Shown here in pieces: positions 29,081-36,758 of a stretch of DNA of 64,000 bases (within the stretch, counting starts at the first letter, position 1; every line of letters begins with the position of its first letter). This DNA comes from Chthonomonas sp. (GTDB lineage Bacteria > Armatimonadota > Fimbriimonadia > Fimbriimonadales > Fimbriimonadaceae): NCBI GenBank assembly GCA_016788115.1, contig JAEURR010000006.1, positions 124,001-188,000 on the forward strand, read 5' to 3'. The notes beneath the pieces are model-generated. The model ran no database searches, had not been told where the DNA came from, and saw only the letters and a list, made by a program, of their open reading frames with translations. The position numbers and the translations under genes are program-made.

Positions 29081-30036
29081 TTCAGTACCCCCGCAAGGAT
29101 CGCGGTCCAGATGATGGCGAGGCCAGCGCACACGAGCTGGCTCAGGACAAACAGCGAAACGACCCGGGTCTCTGGCCAGCCCGCATCTTGAAACGCGTGG
29201 TGGATCGGAGTCTTGGGAAAAACGCGCTTGCCGCGGAGCTTCACGCTCGCAATTTGGATCGGAACCGGGACCAATTCGACGATGAGCACCAGCATCAGCA
29301 GGCACAGCGGCAGGAACCACAGCGTGGGAGCCATAACCGACCCGCGCAACAGCAAGTGTCCCACCGAGAATCCCAGGAGCGCACCGATGGGCAACGCTCC
29401 CACATCACCCATGAAGACCCGGGCAGGCGGTGCGTTGTAGTACAGGAATGGGATCAGTCCGCCGACGAGCGCGAGCATGATGTGAGGCAGTATCCACTCA
29501 GAACCCGAATAACCAGCAATGACGGCGATTGCCAGCGCGAGCACCAGTGCGAGCGAGCCAGCCAAGCCGTCCATTCCGTCCGCGAAATTGTAGGCATTGC
29601 TGAAAAACAGCACCAGAAACGTGAGGATCGCTACTTCGGTTACATTGTGCGAATACAGCAGCAGGATGGCGATGGTGAGGCCGACCTGCATGATCAGCTT
29701 CTGCTTCCAACCCAATCCTCGCTTGCCGGACAACATCCGCGGCACGACGTAGTCGTCGAAGAATCCGATAAGCCCGTACGCCAAGCACAGCAGCAGCGGC
29801 ACCTTGGTGTGCGTTTGTGGGAAGCAGATGAGCGTCCCGGCAAAGAACCCCGCCAGTGTGATGAGTCCGCCCATGGTGGGTGTTCCCTGCTTGTGGGCAT
29901 GCTCGGCGACGTGCTCGCTGATGGTCTGGCGCGATTTGACGCGAATCAGAAATCGGTAGATGAGTGGCGCGAGCAACCCTGAAACCGCCAGACTCACGAT
30001 GAAGGCGACTCCCATTCGGAACGGCACCGCGTTCAT
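29077..30036 (-). CDS. mraY: Phospho-MurNAc-pentapeptide translocase MraY
   Basis: Ten-helix membrane enzyme that attaches phospho-MurNAc-pentapeptide to undecaprenyl phosphate, making lipid I. The 319 residues include KQGTPTMGGLI (49-59), the first metal-binding aspartates in GLIGFFDDYV, NAYNFADGMDGLAG (147-160), FMGDVGALPIGALLG and PIHHAFQDAGWPETRVV. Length is slightly below the usual 330-360. ATG 30036 overlaps murF by 4 bases and its stop overlaps murD by 4. Confidence 0.97.
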   Translation of the reverse strand: MNAVPFRMGVAFIVSLAVSGLLAPLIYRFLIRVKSRQTISEHVAEHAHKQGTPTMGGLITLAGFFAGTLICFPQTHTKVPLLLCLAYGLIGFFDDYVVPRMLSGKRGLGWKQKLIMQVGLTIAILLLYSHNVTEVAILTFLVLFFSNAYNFADGMDGLAGSLALVLALAIAVIAGYSGSEWILPHIMLALVGGLIPFLYYNAPPARVFMGDVGALPIGALLGFSVGHLLLRGSVMAPTLWFLPLCLLMLVLIVELVPVPIQIASVKLRGKRVFPKTPIHHAFQDAGWPETRVVSLFVLSQLVCAGLAIIWTAILAGVLK

Positions 30037-31382
30037 AGGATCCCCTCCAGCGCGCGCTCAAGGAAGAGCGCTCGACTCCCCTTCACGAGCACGGTGTCCC
30101 CTTCGTTCGCGTCAACGAGCCGATCGTGGATGTCGTCCAGTGAAGTGGCTTGACTCAGGCGCGACGCGGGAAACCCAAGCGCGATCGCCTCTTCGGCGAT
30201 CCATCGTGCCATGTCTCCAAACACGATCACCGAATCGACATCGGCCATGGCCAGCGCTCGCCCAACGAGTCGATGGCCCTGCTCGGCGGTGTCTCCCAGC
30301 TCGCGCATCTCACCCAGGACGGCGACGCGTCGCCCCGCCGAATCGACTTCCATGAGCGTCTTTAGCGCGGCAACCATCGAGTCGGGGCTGGCATTGTAAT
30401 TATCCAAGACGTACGTGACCCCGGCGGCCTCGCGCGTTTCCATGCGCATGGCCGGGATCGTGGCGTTCTGCAGAGACTTCGCGGCATCTGCCAGGTTCAC
30501 TCCGCACTCAACGGCAGCGACAATCGCGCTCGCAGCGTTGACGGCCTGGTGCTTTCCCACGGTCGGCAACACCGCGCTGAACTCCTCGCCGCGGAACACT
30601 CCACGAATCTGACTCTGGTTCCAACCTTGCGAGCGGTACCCGACGATCCGACAGTCTGCGTCCGGTGAGAAACCAAAGGTAATGACCTCGTGAGGTGCGA
30701 GCGACCGCAGCGTCCCGATGAAATCGTCTTCCGCCCACAGGATCGCGGGCCCAGTCAGGTGCGAAAGGATCTCGGCCTTGGCTCGGGCGATCCCCTCGCG
30801 AGATCCGACCATCTCGATGTGCGCCGTCCCGATCATCGTGATGATCGCCAGATTCGGCTGGGTGAGCTGGGCCAGGTGGTCGATTTGCCCAAAGCCGCGC
30901 ATCGCCATTTCCGAAACGACTGCCTTGGTTGAGCCCTCAAGCTCGGCCCAGATCAAGGGAGCGGTGTACTCGGTGTTCTTGTTGCCCGGGTTCTTGAGGA
31001 TGCTCCCCAGCGGGGACAGAGCGGCCGCGGTGAACTCCTTTGCGCTCGTCTTGCCATTGCTTCCCGTAATGCCCACGACAGGCCCACCAAACTCGGCGCG
31101 CTTACTCTTGGCGAATCCAGCCAGCGCTTGCACCAGGTCGGGCACAAGGATGTGCGGAACCGGGACAGGACGTTCGGCCAGCACTGCGATCGCCCCTGCA
31201 GCGACCACGCCTTCGGCGAAGTCGTGACCGTCCACCTGAGCACCCTTGATCGCAAGGAACAGTGATCCCTGAGTTACTTCCCGACTGTCCGTCGCAAAGC
31301 CGGTGATCGGCTCCGAGCCGCTCAAGCCAACGAGCGAACCACCGCATCGTTCGGCGAAATCGGCAGTGGTGATCGCAATCAC
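30033..31382 (-). CDS. murF: UDP-MurNAc-tripeptide-D-alanyl-D-alanine ligase MurF
   Basis: Adds the D-Ala-D-Ala made by the Ddl half of MurC-Ddl. The 449 residues show a short MurF N-terminal domain (ITGFATDSREVTQGSLFLAI), the P-loop GITGSNGKTSAKEF (about 103-116), EMAMRGFGQIDHL, TMIGTAHIEMVGS, and the C-terminal LDNYNASPDSMVAAL with VLGEMRELGDTAEQGH. The start is GTG 31382 within a GTGA overlap with murE, and the stop overlaps mraY by 4. Confidence 0.96.
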   Translation of the reverse strand: MIAITTADFAERCGGSLVGLSGSEPITGFATDSREVTQGSLFLAIKGAQVDGHDFAEGVVAAGAIAVLAERPVPVPHILVPDLVQALAGFAKSKRAEFGGPVVGITGSNGKTSAKEFTAAALSPLGSILKNPGNKNTEYTAPLIWAELEGSTKAVVSEMAMRGFGQIDHLAQLTQPNLAIITMIGTAHIEMVGSREGIARAKAEILSHLTGPAILWAEDDFIGTLRSLAPHEVITFGFSPDADCRIVGYRSQGWNQSQIRGVFRGEEFSAVLPTVGKHQAVNAASAIVAAVECGVNLADAAKSLQNATIPAMRMETREAAGVTYVLDNYNASPDSMVAALKTLMEVDSAGRRVAVLGEMRELGDTAEQGHRLVGRALAMADVDSVIVFGDMARWIAEEAIALGFPASRLSQATSLDDIHDRLVDANEGDTVLVKGSRALFLERALEGIL

Positions 31383-32857
31383 GCTCGCACCGCCAGCGCC
31401 TCGCGGGCCAATTCGCGATCGTCCATAGGAATCGCGGTGTAACCAATCACCTGAACGGTTTCGTGTCCCTTGCCAGCGATGACCACCACGTCGCCCGGTT
31501 CGGCGATCGCAACGGCCCGTCGGATCGCCTCGCGACGATCGGTCACTCGTTCGTGGGGGAATCCAGCAGGCAGACCGCGCACGACCTCATCGAGAATGGT
31601 CTCCGGGTCTTCAGTGCGAGGATTGTCGCTCGTGGCGATGACCAGGTCGCTCGACTTGGCGGCAGCCGCAGCCATCAGCGGACGCTTGGTCCGGTCCCGG
31701 TCGCCTCCGCATCCAAAGACGGTGATGATCTTGCGCGGATGGGTCGCGATCGCGCTTCCCAGAAGTTTCTCTAGTGCGTCTGGCGTGTGGGCATAGTCCA
31801 CGATCACGCCAATCCCTAGCGAATTGGGTACCGATTCGAACCGCCCCGGCACGGGGGTGACTTGACTCAGCGCATGGGCCGCATCGGACTCCGAGTATCC
31901 AAGTGCAAGAAGTGTTGCCGCGGTTGCGGTCAAGTTCTGGATGTTGAACGCCCCACCCACCGCCGCATTGAACCCGTGGGCTCCGTTCAGCTGTCCGGCG
32001 ATGTTGGAGACGCCGACTGACGGATTCGCAATGTGCACCCCGCCCTCACCGAACCGCAAGACGGGAGTCGGCAACTCGGCGCTCCAGTGGCGTCCGACGG
32101 GATCGTCGGTATTCAGTACCGCGACGAAGGGACGTGGGCTGGCCATCGCGTATTCCGTGAAGAGCAGTTTCTTCGCCTCGGAGTACGCGTGCATCGACTG
32201 GTGGTAGTCCAAATGGTCTTGCGTCAGGTTCGTGAAAACCCCCGCCGCGAAGCTCACTCCCGCGAGCCGACGCTGCACCAGCGCGTGGCTGCTCGCTTCC
32301 ATCACGAGGTCCGTGCAGCCCGCCTGCCTGGCTTGGCGAAGCATCGTCCACAATTCAACCGGAAACGGCGTCGTATTGGCAAGCGGCATCACGTCGCTGC
32401 CACACGCGAATCCAAGCGTTCCCAAGTACGCCGCCTTGCAACCCAAGCTGCTCAAGGCGTCGCGCAGCATCCAAGCGACGGTCGACTTGCCGTTCGTACC
32501 GGTCACCCCGATGACGCGCATTGAGAGGGTCGGATCGTCCGGAGCGCTTGCCCGGCACAGCCGCCCGAGCGAGGCATAGAACCGATGTCCCTCATCGCGG
32601 ATAAGGATATGCGGTATCCCGACCGCGCGCGCGTGGTCCAGTCCCGAATCGTTACGGACGAGCGCTGCGACCGCGCCGTGCTCCCGCGCCTGGCCGATGA
32701 ATGCTCCTGTGTCAGAGCGCTCACTGGGCATCGTAACGTACAGCGCGCCCGCCTGGGGCGAGCGCGAATCCGCACAAAGCGATTGAACTTCGCAGTCGCC
32801 TTGGTCAATGAGGTCGGCAGCGACCCCGGCCCGTTGCAGCAGCTCGACGAGGGTCAT
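31379..32857 (-). CDS. murE: UDP-MurNAc-dipeptide-diaminopimelate ligase MurE
   Basis: Adds the third stem-peptide residue. The 492 residues have the MurE N-terminal domain (LCADSRSPQAGALYVTMP), the P-loop GVTGTNGKSTVAWML, MEASSHALVQRRLAGV, NLTQDHLDYHQSMHAY and the C-terminal VDYAHTPDALEKLL. The residue-selecting motif is DNPRTEDP, which in this family marks meso-diaminopimelate enzymes rather than lysine ones. The peptidoglycan is therefore predicted to be DAP-type. ATG 32857 overlaps ftsI by 4 bases. Confidence 0.96.
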   Translation of the reverse strand: MTLVELLQRAGVAADLIDQGDCEVQSLCADSRSPQAGALYVTMPSERSDTGAFIGQAREHGAVAALVRNDSGLDHARAVGIPHILIRDEGHRFYASLGRLCRASAPDDPTLSMRVIGVTGTNGKSTVAWMLRDALSSLGCKAAYLGTLGFACGSDVMPLANTTPFPVELWTMLRQARQAGCTDLVMEASSHALVQRRLAGVSFAAGVFTNLTQDHLDYHQSMHAYSEAKKLLFTEYAMASPRPFVAVLNTDDPVGRHWSAELPTPVLRFGEGGVHIANPSVGVSNIAGQLNGAHGFNAAVGGAFNIQNLTATAATLLALGYSESDAAHALSQVTPVPGRFESVPNSLGIGVIVDYAHTPDALEKLLGSAIATHPRKIITVFGCGGDRDRTKRPLMAAAAAKSSDLVIATSDNPRTEDPETILDEVVRGLPAGFPHERVTDRREAIRRAVAIAEPGDVVVIAGKGHETVQVIGYTAIPMDDRELAREALAVRA

Positions 32858-34557
32858 TTCGCGGCCTCAGAACGCCCTGATGAACCGGCATCGGTACGCA
32901 GTACCTCTTCCGCGATCGCGCGGAACACGGGGCCAGCGACTTCTGCGCCGTAAATCTTGCCTGCGCTTGGGTTGTCAATCATGACCAAGATCACCGCGCG
33001 TGGATTCTCGGCCGGGACGTAACCAATGAAGCTGGACACGTGACCGCTCGCACCGCCGCCGATCTTCTCGGCCGTACCCGTCTTGCCCGCCAGCCGCACG
33101 CCGGGGATTCGAAGCTTCTTGCCGGTGCCTGCATCCGTTTCGATGACACTCTCCATGAGTTTCATCACTTGGTGAGCGACGTCCGGGCTGAACACCCGCG
33201 CCGCCTTCTGAACCGGCTGGTCTTTCAGACCAATCCGCTTCACCAGTCGTGGCTGCATCCGCACGCCACCATTGGCGAGACTGGTGAACGCGCTGGCGAG
33301 CCCGATGGGCGTACAGCTGATCGACTGACCGAAGCCAACATTCGCGATTTGCAAGGACTGTGCAACCTCCTTGAAGTTGAACAATCCTGCGACCTCGTTT
33401 TGCACGCCGATCTTGGTTTTGTGCAAAAGACCCAGACGATCGATGTAGTCGAGCATCGGCTTGTAGCCGACTTTGCGCGCCCAAGTGGAGGCGGCGACAT
33501 TACAGCTCTTCGCGATTGCAAGCTCCGAGTCAACTAAGCCGTGGGCGCGGTTGCCATGGTGCAAGTCGCAGCGCACGCGATACCCCTTCCCCCAGTGGAT
33601 TTCTCCTTGGCACTGCGTCGTATCGTGTACACCGACCACTCCCGCGTCAAGCGCAGCGGCGAGGGTGAGAATCTTGAACGTCGAACCGGGCTCGTACACT
33701 TCCGAGTAGTTCGGGTCGAACCCCAAGATCGGACGACCCGCACCGGGGTCCGCCGCGGGCCAGCTTGTCATCGCGAGAATATCGCCACTGGTCGGCTCCA
33801 TGACGATCGCCACTCCGCTGGTGGCGCGGTTTTCAGTGACCGCAGTACGGAGCAACTGGGTCGCTGAGACCTGCAAACTGACATTGAGCGTGAGTTGTAC
33901 CGGTTCACCGTCTTGCTTCTCCTGCGATTCGGCTTCCATGCGCATTGGCAAGAACGCACCCGTACGGTCGATCAGACCCACACGCTTCCCGTCCTTTCCG
34001 GCGAGCACGGAGTCAAACGTCATCTCCAGCCCACCTTCTGCCTTGGTCGAGTAGGTGCCCAGCAGCGACCCCGTCGCCTCACCGAGCGGATAGATCCGCT
34101 TCGACGTCCGGGCGAGCGAGATCCCGTGTGCCACCCAGTCCTTCTTCACCTTGCGAATCCGGGTCGCTTGCTCGGGCCCGATCTTCTTGGGCCACGAGAG
34201 TGACTTCCGGCCGGATGCGACGGCCTGAGCAATCTCAGTGGGCGAGACCCCTGCAGCTTCACCAAACGCAACGTAGAAGCCGGGCACGTGGGGCACGTTC
34301 ATGAGCGTCATGCTCAGATCAAACTGGTCCACGCTCTGGGCCAAGACCTTGTCATCGCCGCTGAAGATGCTTGCTCGGTTGGCGACTTCCTGTCGTTCCA
34401 CCGTATAGCGGCCAGCCTTCTTGGCTTTCTGGATGGTGCCAGCCGCGCTGAAGATCTGCTTGTAACCCTGGGAAAAGCCAGTCGCCACAAACAGTCCCAG
34501 CACGACCCACGCGAGTCGGCCCGATCGTGATTGCAGGTTAACGGGTGCTTGCGACAC
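32854..34557 (-). CDS. ftsI: Class B penicillin-binding protein FtsI (PBP3-like transpeptidase)
   Basis: Septal DD-transpeptidase, partner of FtsW. The 567 residues comprise a short cytoplasmic tail, one membrane helix (about 15-30), the dimerisation/pedestal region (RASIFSGDDKVLAQSVDQFD) and the transpeptidase domain. The active-site motifs are complete: Ser292-x-x-Lys295 in EPGSTFK, Ser351-Cys-Asn353 and Lys492-Thr-Gly-Thr. No PASTA domain is present, unlike Gram-positive homologues. The start is GTG 34557, overlapping the ftsL-like gene by 20 bases; the stop overlaps murE by 4. Confidence 0.96.
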   Translation of the reverse strand: MSQAPVNLQSRSGRLAWVVLGLFVATGFSQGYKQIFSAAGTIQKAKKAGRYTVERQEVANRASIFSGDDKVLAQSVDQFDLSMTLMNVPHVPGFYVAFGEAAGVSPTEIAQAVASGRKSLSWPKKIGPEQATRIRKVKKDWVAHGISLARTSKRIYPLGEATGSLLGTYSTKAEGGLEMTFDSVLAGKDGKRVGLIDRTGAFLPMRMEAESQEKQDGEPVQLTLNVSLQVSATQLLRTAVTENRATSGVAIVMEPTSGDILAMTSWPAADPGAGRPILGFDPNYSEVYEPGSTFKILTLAAALDAGVVGVHDTTQCQGEIHWGKGYRVRCDLHHGNRAHGLVDSELAIAKSCNVAASTWARKVGYKPMLDYIDRLGLLHKTKIGVQNEVAGLFNFKEVAQSLQIANVGFGQSISCTPIGLASAFTSLANGGVRMQPRLVKRIGLKDQPVQKAARVFSPDVAHQVMKLMESVIETDAGTGKKLRIPGVRLAGKTGTAEKIGGGASGHVSSFIGYVPAENPRAVILVMIDNPSAGKIYGAEVAGPVFRAIAEEVLRTDAGSSGRSEAAK

Positions 34558-34975
34558 GGCCTAGTCCTTCCACGGTCCTCGGCTGCGCAACGTACTCACG
34601 CGCGACGAAGCCGCGTGAAACCGCCCACTGGTCGATGGCACCTAAGGAAGAGAGACGGCTGATTTCACCCTGAAGTCGCGCGACTTCCGCCTTTGCAAGC
34701 TTTGCGCGCTCAGTGGCCCGTAGTGCGTCACGGCGCGCCGCTTCCATCTGGCAATTCGCCAAGAGAGCGCTACACGCATAGGTCATGAGCGCCACGCTGC
34801 ACCAGACCCCCGCCCACGACGCAACCCTGTTGCCGGGTCTCGGTCGCCGACGTACCTTCACTTGGGTTGAAACGCGGCGGCGGGCTTTGGTCGAAACCGA
34901 TCCGTGCGCGCGGGTTCGGGTCCTCGGGCGCTTCAGCTCGACTTCGACGGGTTCAGGCAACAACAGGGCACTCAT
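34538..34975 (-). CDS. ftsL: FtsL-like bitopic division protein
   Basis: A 145-residue protein: long Arg-rich cytoplasmic tail (about 1-52), one membrane helix (about 53-72, WAGVWCSVALMTYACSALL), then a coiled coil (75-112, ERAKLAKAEVARLQGEISRL) and a short C-terminal part ending in a YVAQP stretch. This is the FtsL/DivIC topology, and the place between rsmH and ftsI is that of ftsL. Sequence identity in the family is too low for a sequence-based call. It overlaps rsmH by 4 bases and ftsI by 20. Confidence 0.8.
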   Translation of the reverse strand: MSALLLPEPVEVELKRPRTRTRAHGSVSTKARRRVSTQVKVRRRPRPGNRVASWAGVWCSVALMTYACSALLANCQMEAARRDALRATERAKLAKAEVARLQGEISRLSSLGAIDQWAVSRGFVAREYVAQPRTVEGLGRVASTR

Positions 34976-35874
34976 GATTTCCTCCGGATAGCGCGAAGCT
35001 TTGCGCTTCGACTCTTGGGGTTGTCTCGTACTTCCAGTTCGCTTGGCACGAGAGGCTTCTTGTAGAGGGTTTCAAACTCGCTCGACTCTTCGAGCCCACG
35101 GAAGGCCATCTTGGCGGCGCGATCCTCGCCGCTGTGATAGCTCAGTACAACCATCGTGCCGCCAGGTGCCAGCGCATCGGCGGCATTTTCAAGGCACTCC
35201 TGCAGCTTCTCAAGCTCGCGGTTCACCGCGATCCGAATGGCTTGGAACGTGCGCGTAGCGAAGTGGATCCGTTTGTCGCGCTTGCTTGGCGGGATCGAAG
35301 CCGCCACCGCATCGACCAGGTCGAGTGTCGTGTGCAGCGGGCTCTCTTTGCGGCGACTCACGATCACTTGGGCAATCTTCCGCGCCCATCGCTCGTCACC
35401 GAATTCCCACAGGGCTCGCTCGATCTCGCCCGCGCTGGCTCGGTTCAGCCAAGCGGATGCAGGTTCACCGGTCGAGCGGTCCATGCGCATGTCCAACGGG
35501 CCGTCTTCTTGAAAGCTGATACCGCGCTTGGGATCCATGATCTGCGCGTTGTTCAGCCCAAGGTCAAGCAAGATGCCATCGGCCTTCTTCTCGGTCCCAA
35601 CCGCGGAGGACATGGAGTCAGACAGCGCGCGATAGTCGGTATGGAAGAGATGAACTTCCACGCCTTTCACTGCATTCAATCGCTCACGCGCTACCTCCAG
35701 CATTCCTTTATCCCAATCCAATCCAATGAGGACTCCACCGGGAGCGATGGCCGCCGCCATCTCCAGCGAGTGCCCCGCCAATCCCACGGTCCCATCGACC
35801 ACAACGGCTCCTGGCCGCAACTCCAACGCCTGGAGCACCTCGGCCACCATGACCGAACGATGCTCTGCCAACAC
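34972..35874 (-). CDS. rsmH: 16S rRNA (cytosine(1402)-N(4))-methyltransferase RsmH
   Basis: SAM-dependent methylation of C1402 in the ribosomal P site. The 300 residues start HRSVMVAEVLQAL and contain the SAM motif VVDGTVGLAGHSLEMA, IGLDWDKGMLEVARERL, GILLDLGLNNAQIMDPKRG, the RsmH-specific insertion, and the C-terminal VVLSYHSGEDRAAKMAFRG. Variation exists: GLNNAQIMDPKRG replaces the common GVSSPQLDxxxRG. The start is GTG 35874, sharing the G of the mraZ stop (TAGTG). Confidence 0.95.
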   Translation of the reverse strand: MLAEHRSVMVAEVLQALELRPGAVVVDGTVGLAGHSLEMAAAIAPGGVLIGLDWDKGMLEVARERLNAVKGVEVHLFHTDYRALSDSMSSAVGTEKKADGILLDLGLNNAQIMDPKRGISFQEDGPLDMRMDRSTGEPASAWLNRASAGEIERALWEFGDERWARKIAQVIVSRRKESPLHTTLDLVDAVAASIPPSKRDKRIHFATRTFQAIRIAVNRELEKLQECLENAADALAPGGTMVVLSYHSGEDRAAKMAFRGLEESSEFETLYKKPLVPSELEVRDNPKSRSAKLRAIRRKS

Positions 35875-36371
35875 TAGCCCCCGTTCGACTCTTGCATGAG
35901 TTGGTAAGCCGCCTCATACGTTGCACGTCGCCCTTTGTTGTATTCAGCCGGGTACTTCGTAAACTCGGCGTACTCGTCCGCAGGCCAGAACTCGACCCGA
36001 TCGCCGAGCCCGATGATCTTCACGCGATCCGCAATCTTCGCCGCAGCTCGCAAGTGGGCAGGGATCATGAATCGACCTGCCGAGTCGCAGGACATTTCGT
36101 CCACCGCGTCGGCCATCGTCAGCCGAGTCAACTGATCGCGCCCTTGGTTGATGCTTGAGCGGTTCAGAATCTCGTTGCAGTGTCGAATCCAAGTGGCAAG
36201 TGGATAAGCAACCAAGCATCCGAGCACGCCGATCGCTAACACGAAGTCATCGCCCAATCGATCGCGCTTCTTCTTGCTCAGCAGAACGCGGCCACGCTCA
36301 TCAACGGTCGCCTCTTCAGTACCGATGAGCGGGAGGAGTTCTCGTTCGCTTGCTTGGGCTTCCACGGTCAT
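35874..36371 (-). CDS. mraZ: Transcriptional regulator MraZ
   Basis: A 165-residue protein with two SpoVT/AbrB-like halves: an N-terminal ATVDERGRVLLSKKKRDRLG and a C-terminal DSAGRFMIPAHLRAAAKI...VKIIGLGDRVEFWPADEY. MraZ oligomers bind direct repeats upstream of the dcw operon and repress it in E. coli. It is the first gene of the cluster here. A ribosome site GAGGG precedes ATG 36371. The N-terminus is about 15 residues longer than usual. Confidence 0.93.
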   Translation of the reverse strand: MTVEAQASERELLPLIGTEEATVDERGRVLLSKKKRDRLGDDFVLAIGVLGCLVAYPLATWIRHCNEILNRSSINQGRDQLTRLTMADAVDEMSCDSAGRFMIPAHLRAAAKIADRVKIIGLGDRVEFWPADEYAEFTKYPAEYNKGRRATYEAAYQLMQESNGG

Positions 36372-36389
36372 TCCCTCGGTGTTGAAAAG

Positions 36390-36453
36390 CCGGCATTCGC
36401 CTCATGCTTGCCGGCCCTTCGTAGAATTTGGGTAGAGCACCCCGCCCCGCCCC
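36390..36453 (-). promoter_or_regulatory. Candidate MraZ operator and leader hairpin
   Basis: On the minus strand, three G4 runs separated by single C bases (36440-36453) lie about 70 bases before mraZ. Such G-rich direct repeats resemble the TGGG-type repeats bound by E. coli MraZ, but the spacing is 5 rather than 10 bases. A 7-bp stem GCCGGCA/TGCCGGC (36390-36396 with 36410-36416) lies between them and the start. The operator role is inference. Confidence 0.35.
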
Positions 36454-36702
36454 GCTTTGCCATCACCCTCCTGGCTCAGTCATCGCGTAACAAGAAATAT
36501 AGCTCCCTTTATCGGCGAAGACAACCTCAAAATGGGTGATACATGGGATTCTCCAAAAATGCATCAAAACTCTACTACCGCTTCAACTCTTTGTCTACCT
36601 AAATACTCAAAAATGAGATACGAGATCTTGGGCAGATAATGGGAATCAGCCTTACGTCTACTACCGCAGTGGGGTTCCCAGCCCTATACTCATGGGCACA
36701 AG

Positions 36703-36735
36703 AAAATCGGCGCGCCCTTCGTGGGGGTGCGCCGA
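36703..36735 (-). terminator. Rho-independent terminator of the glucan phosphorylase gene
   Basis: On the minus strand, stem TCGGCGCACCC/GGGCGCGCCGA (one mismatch), loop of 7, then TTTTCTT. It begins 24 bases after the stop. Confidence 0.8.
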
Positions 36736-36758
36736 CTTCGTGTCACCAGTGACAGCGG

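Larger units (their letters stand above)
36372..36758. other. 387-base intergenic region between mraZ and the glucan phosphorylase gene
   Basis: It holds the mraZ leader elements, then an unusually AT-rich stretch at about 36485-36650, which probably contains the dcw promoter, and the phosphorylase terminator at 36703-36735. Both flanking genes lie on the minus strand. I see no gene here. Confidence 0.55.

Noticed and set aside
29081-29320. N-terminal extension of murD
   Set aside because: It is out-of-frame mraY sequence. GTG 29080 gives the usual MurD start and a GTGA overlap.
36485-36650. AT-rich stretch upstream of mraZ as a transferred fragment or origin
   Set aside because: It is only about 170 bases, has no DnaA-box cluster and lies where the main dcw promoter is expected.
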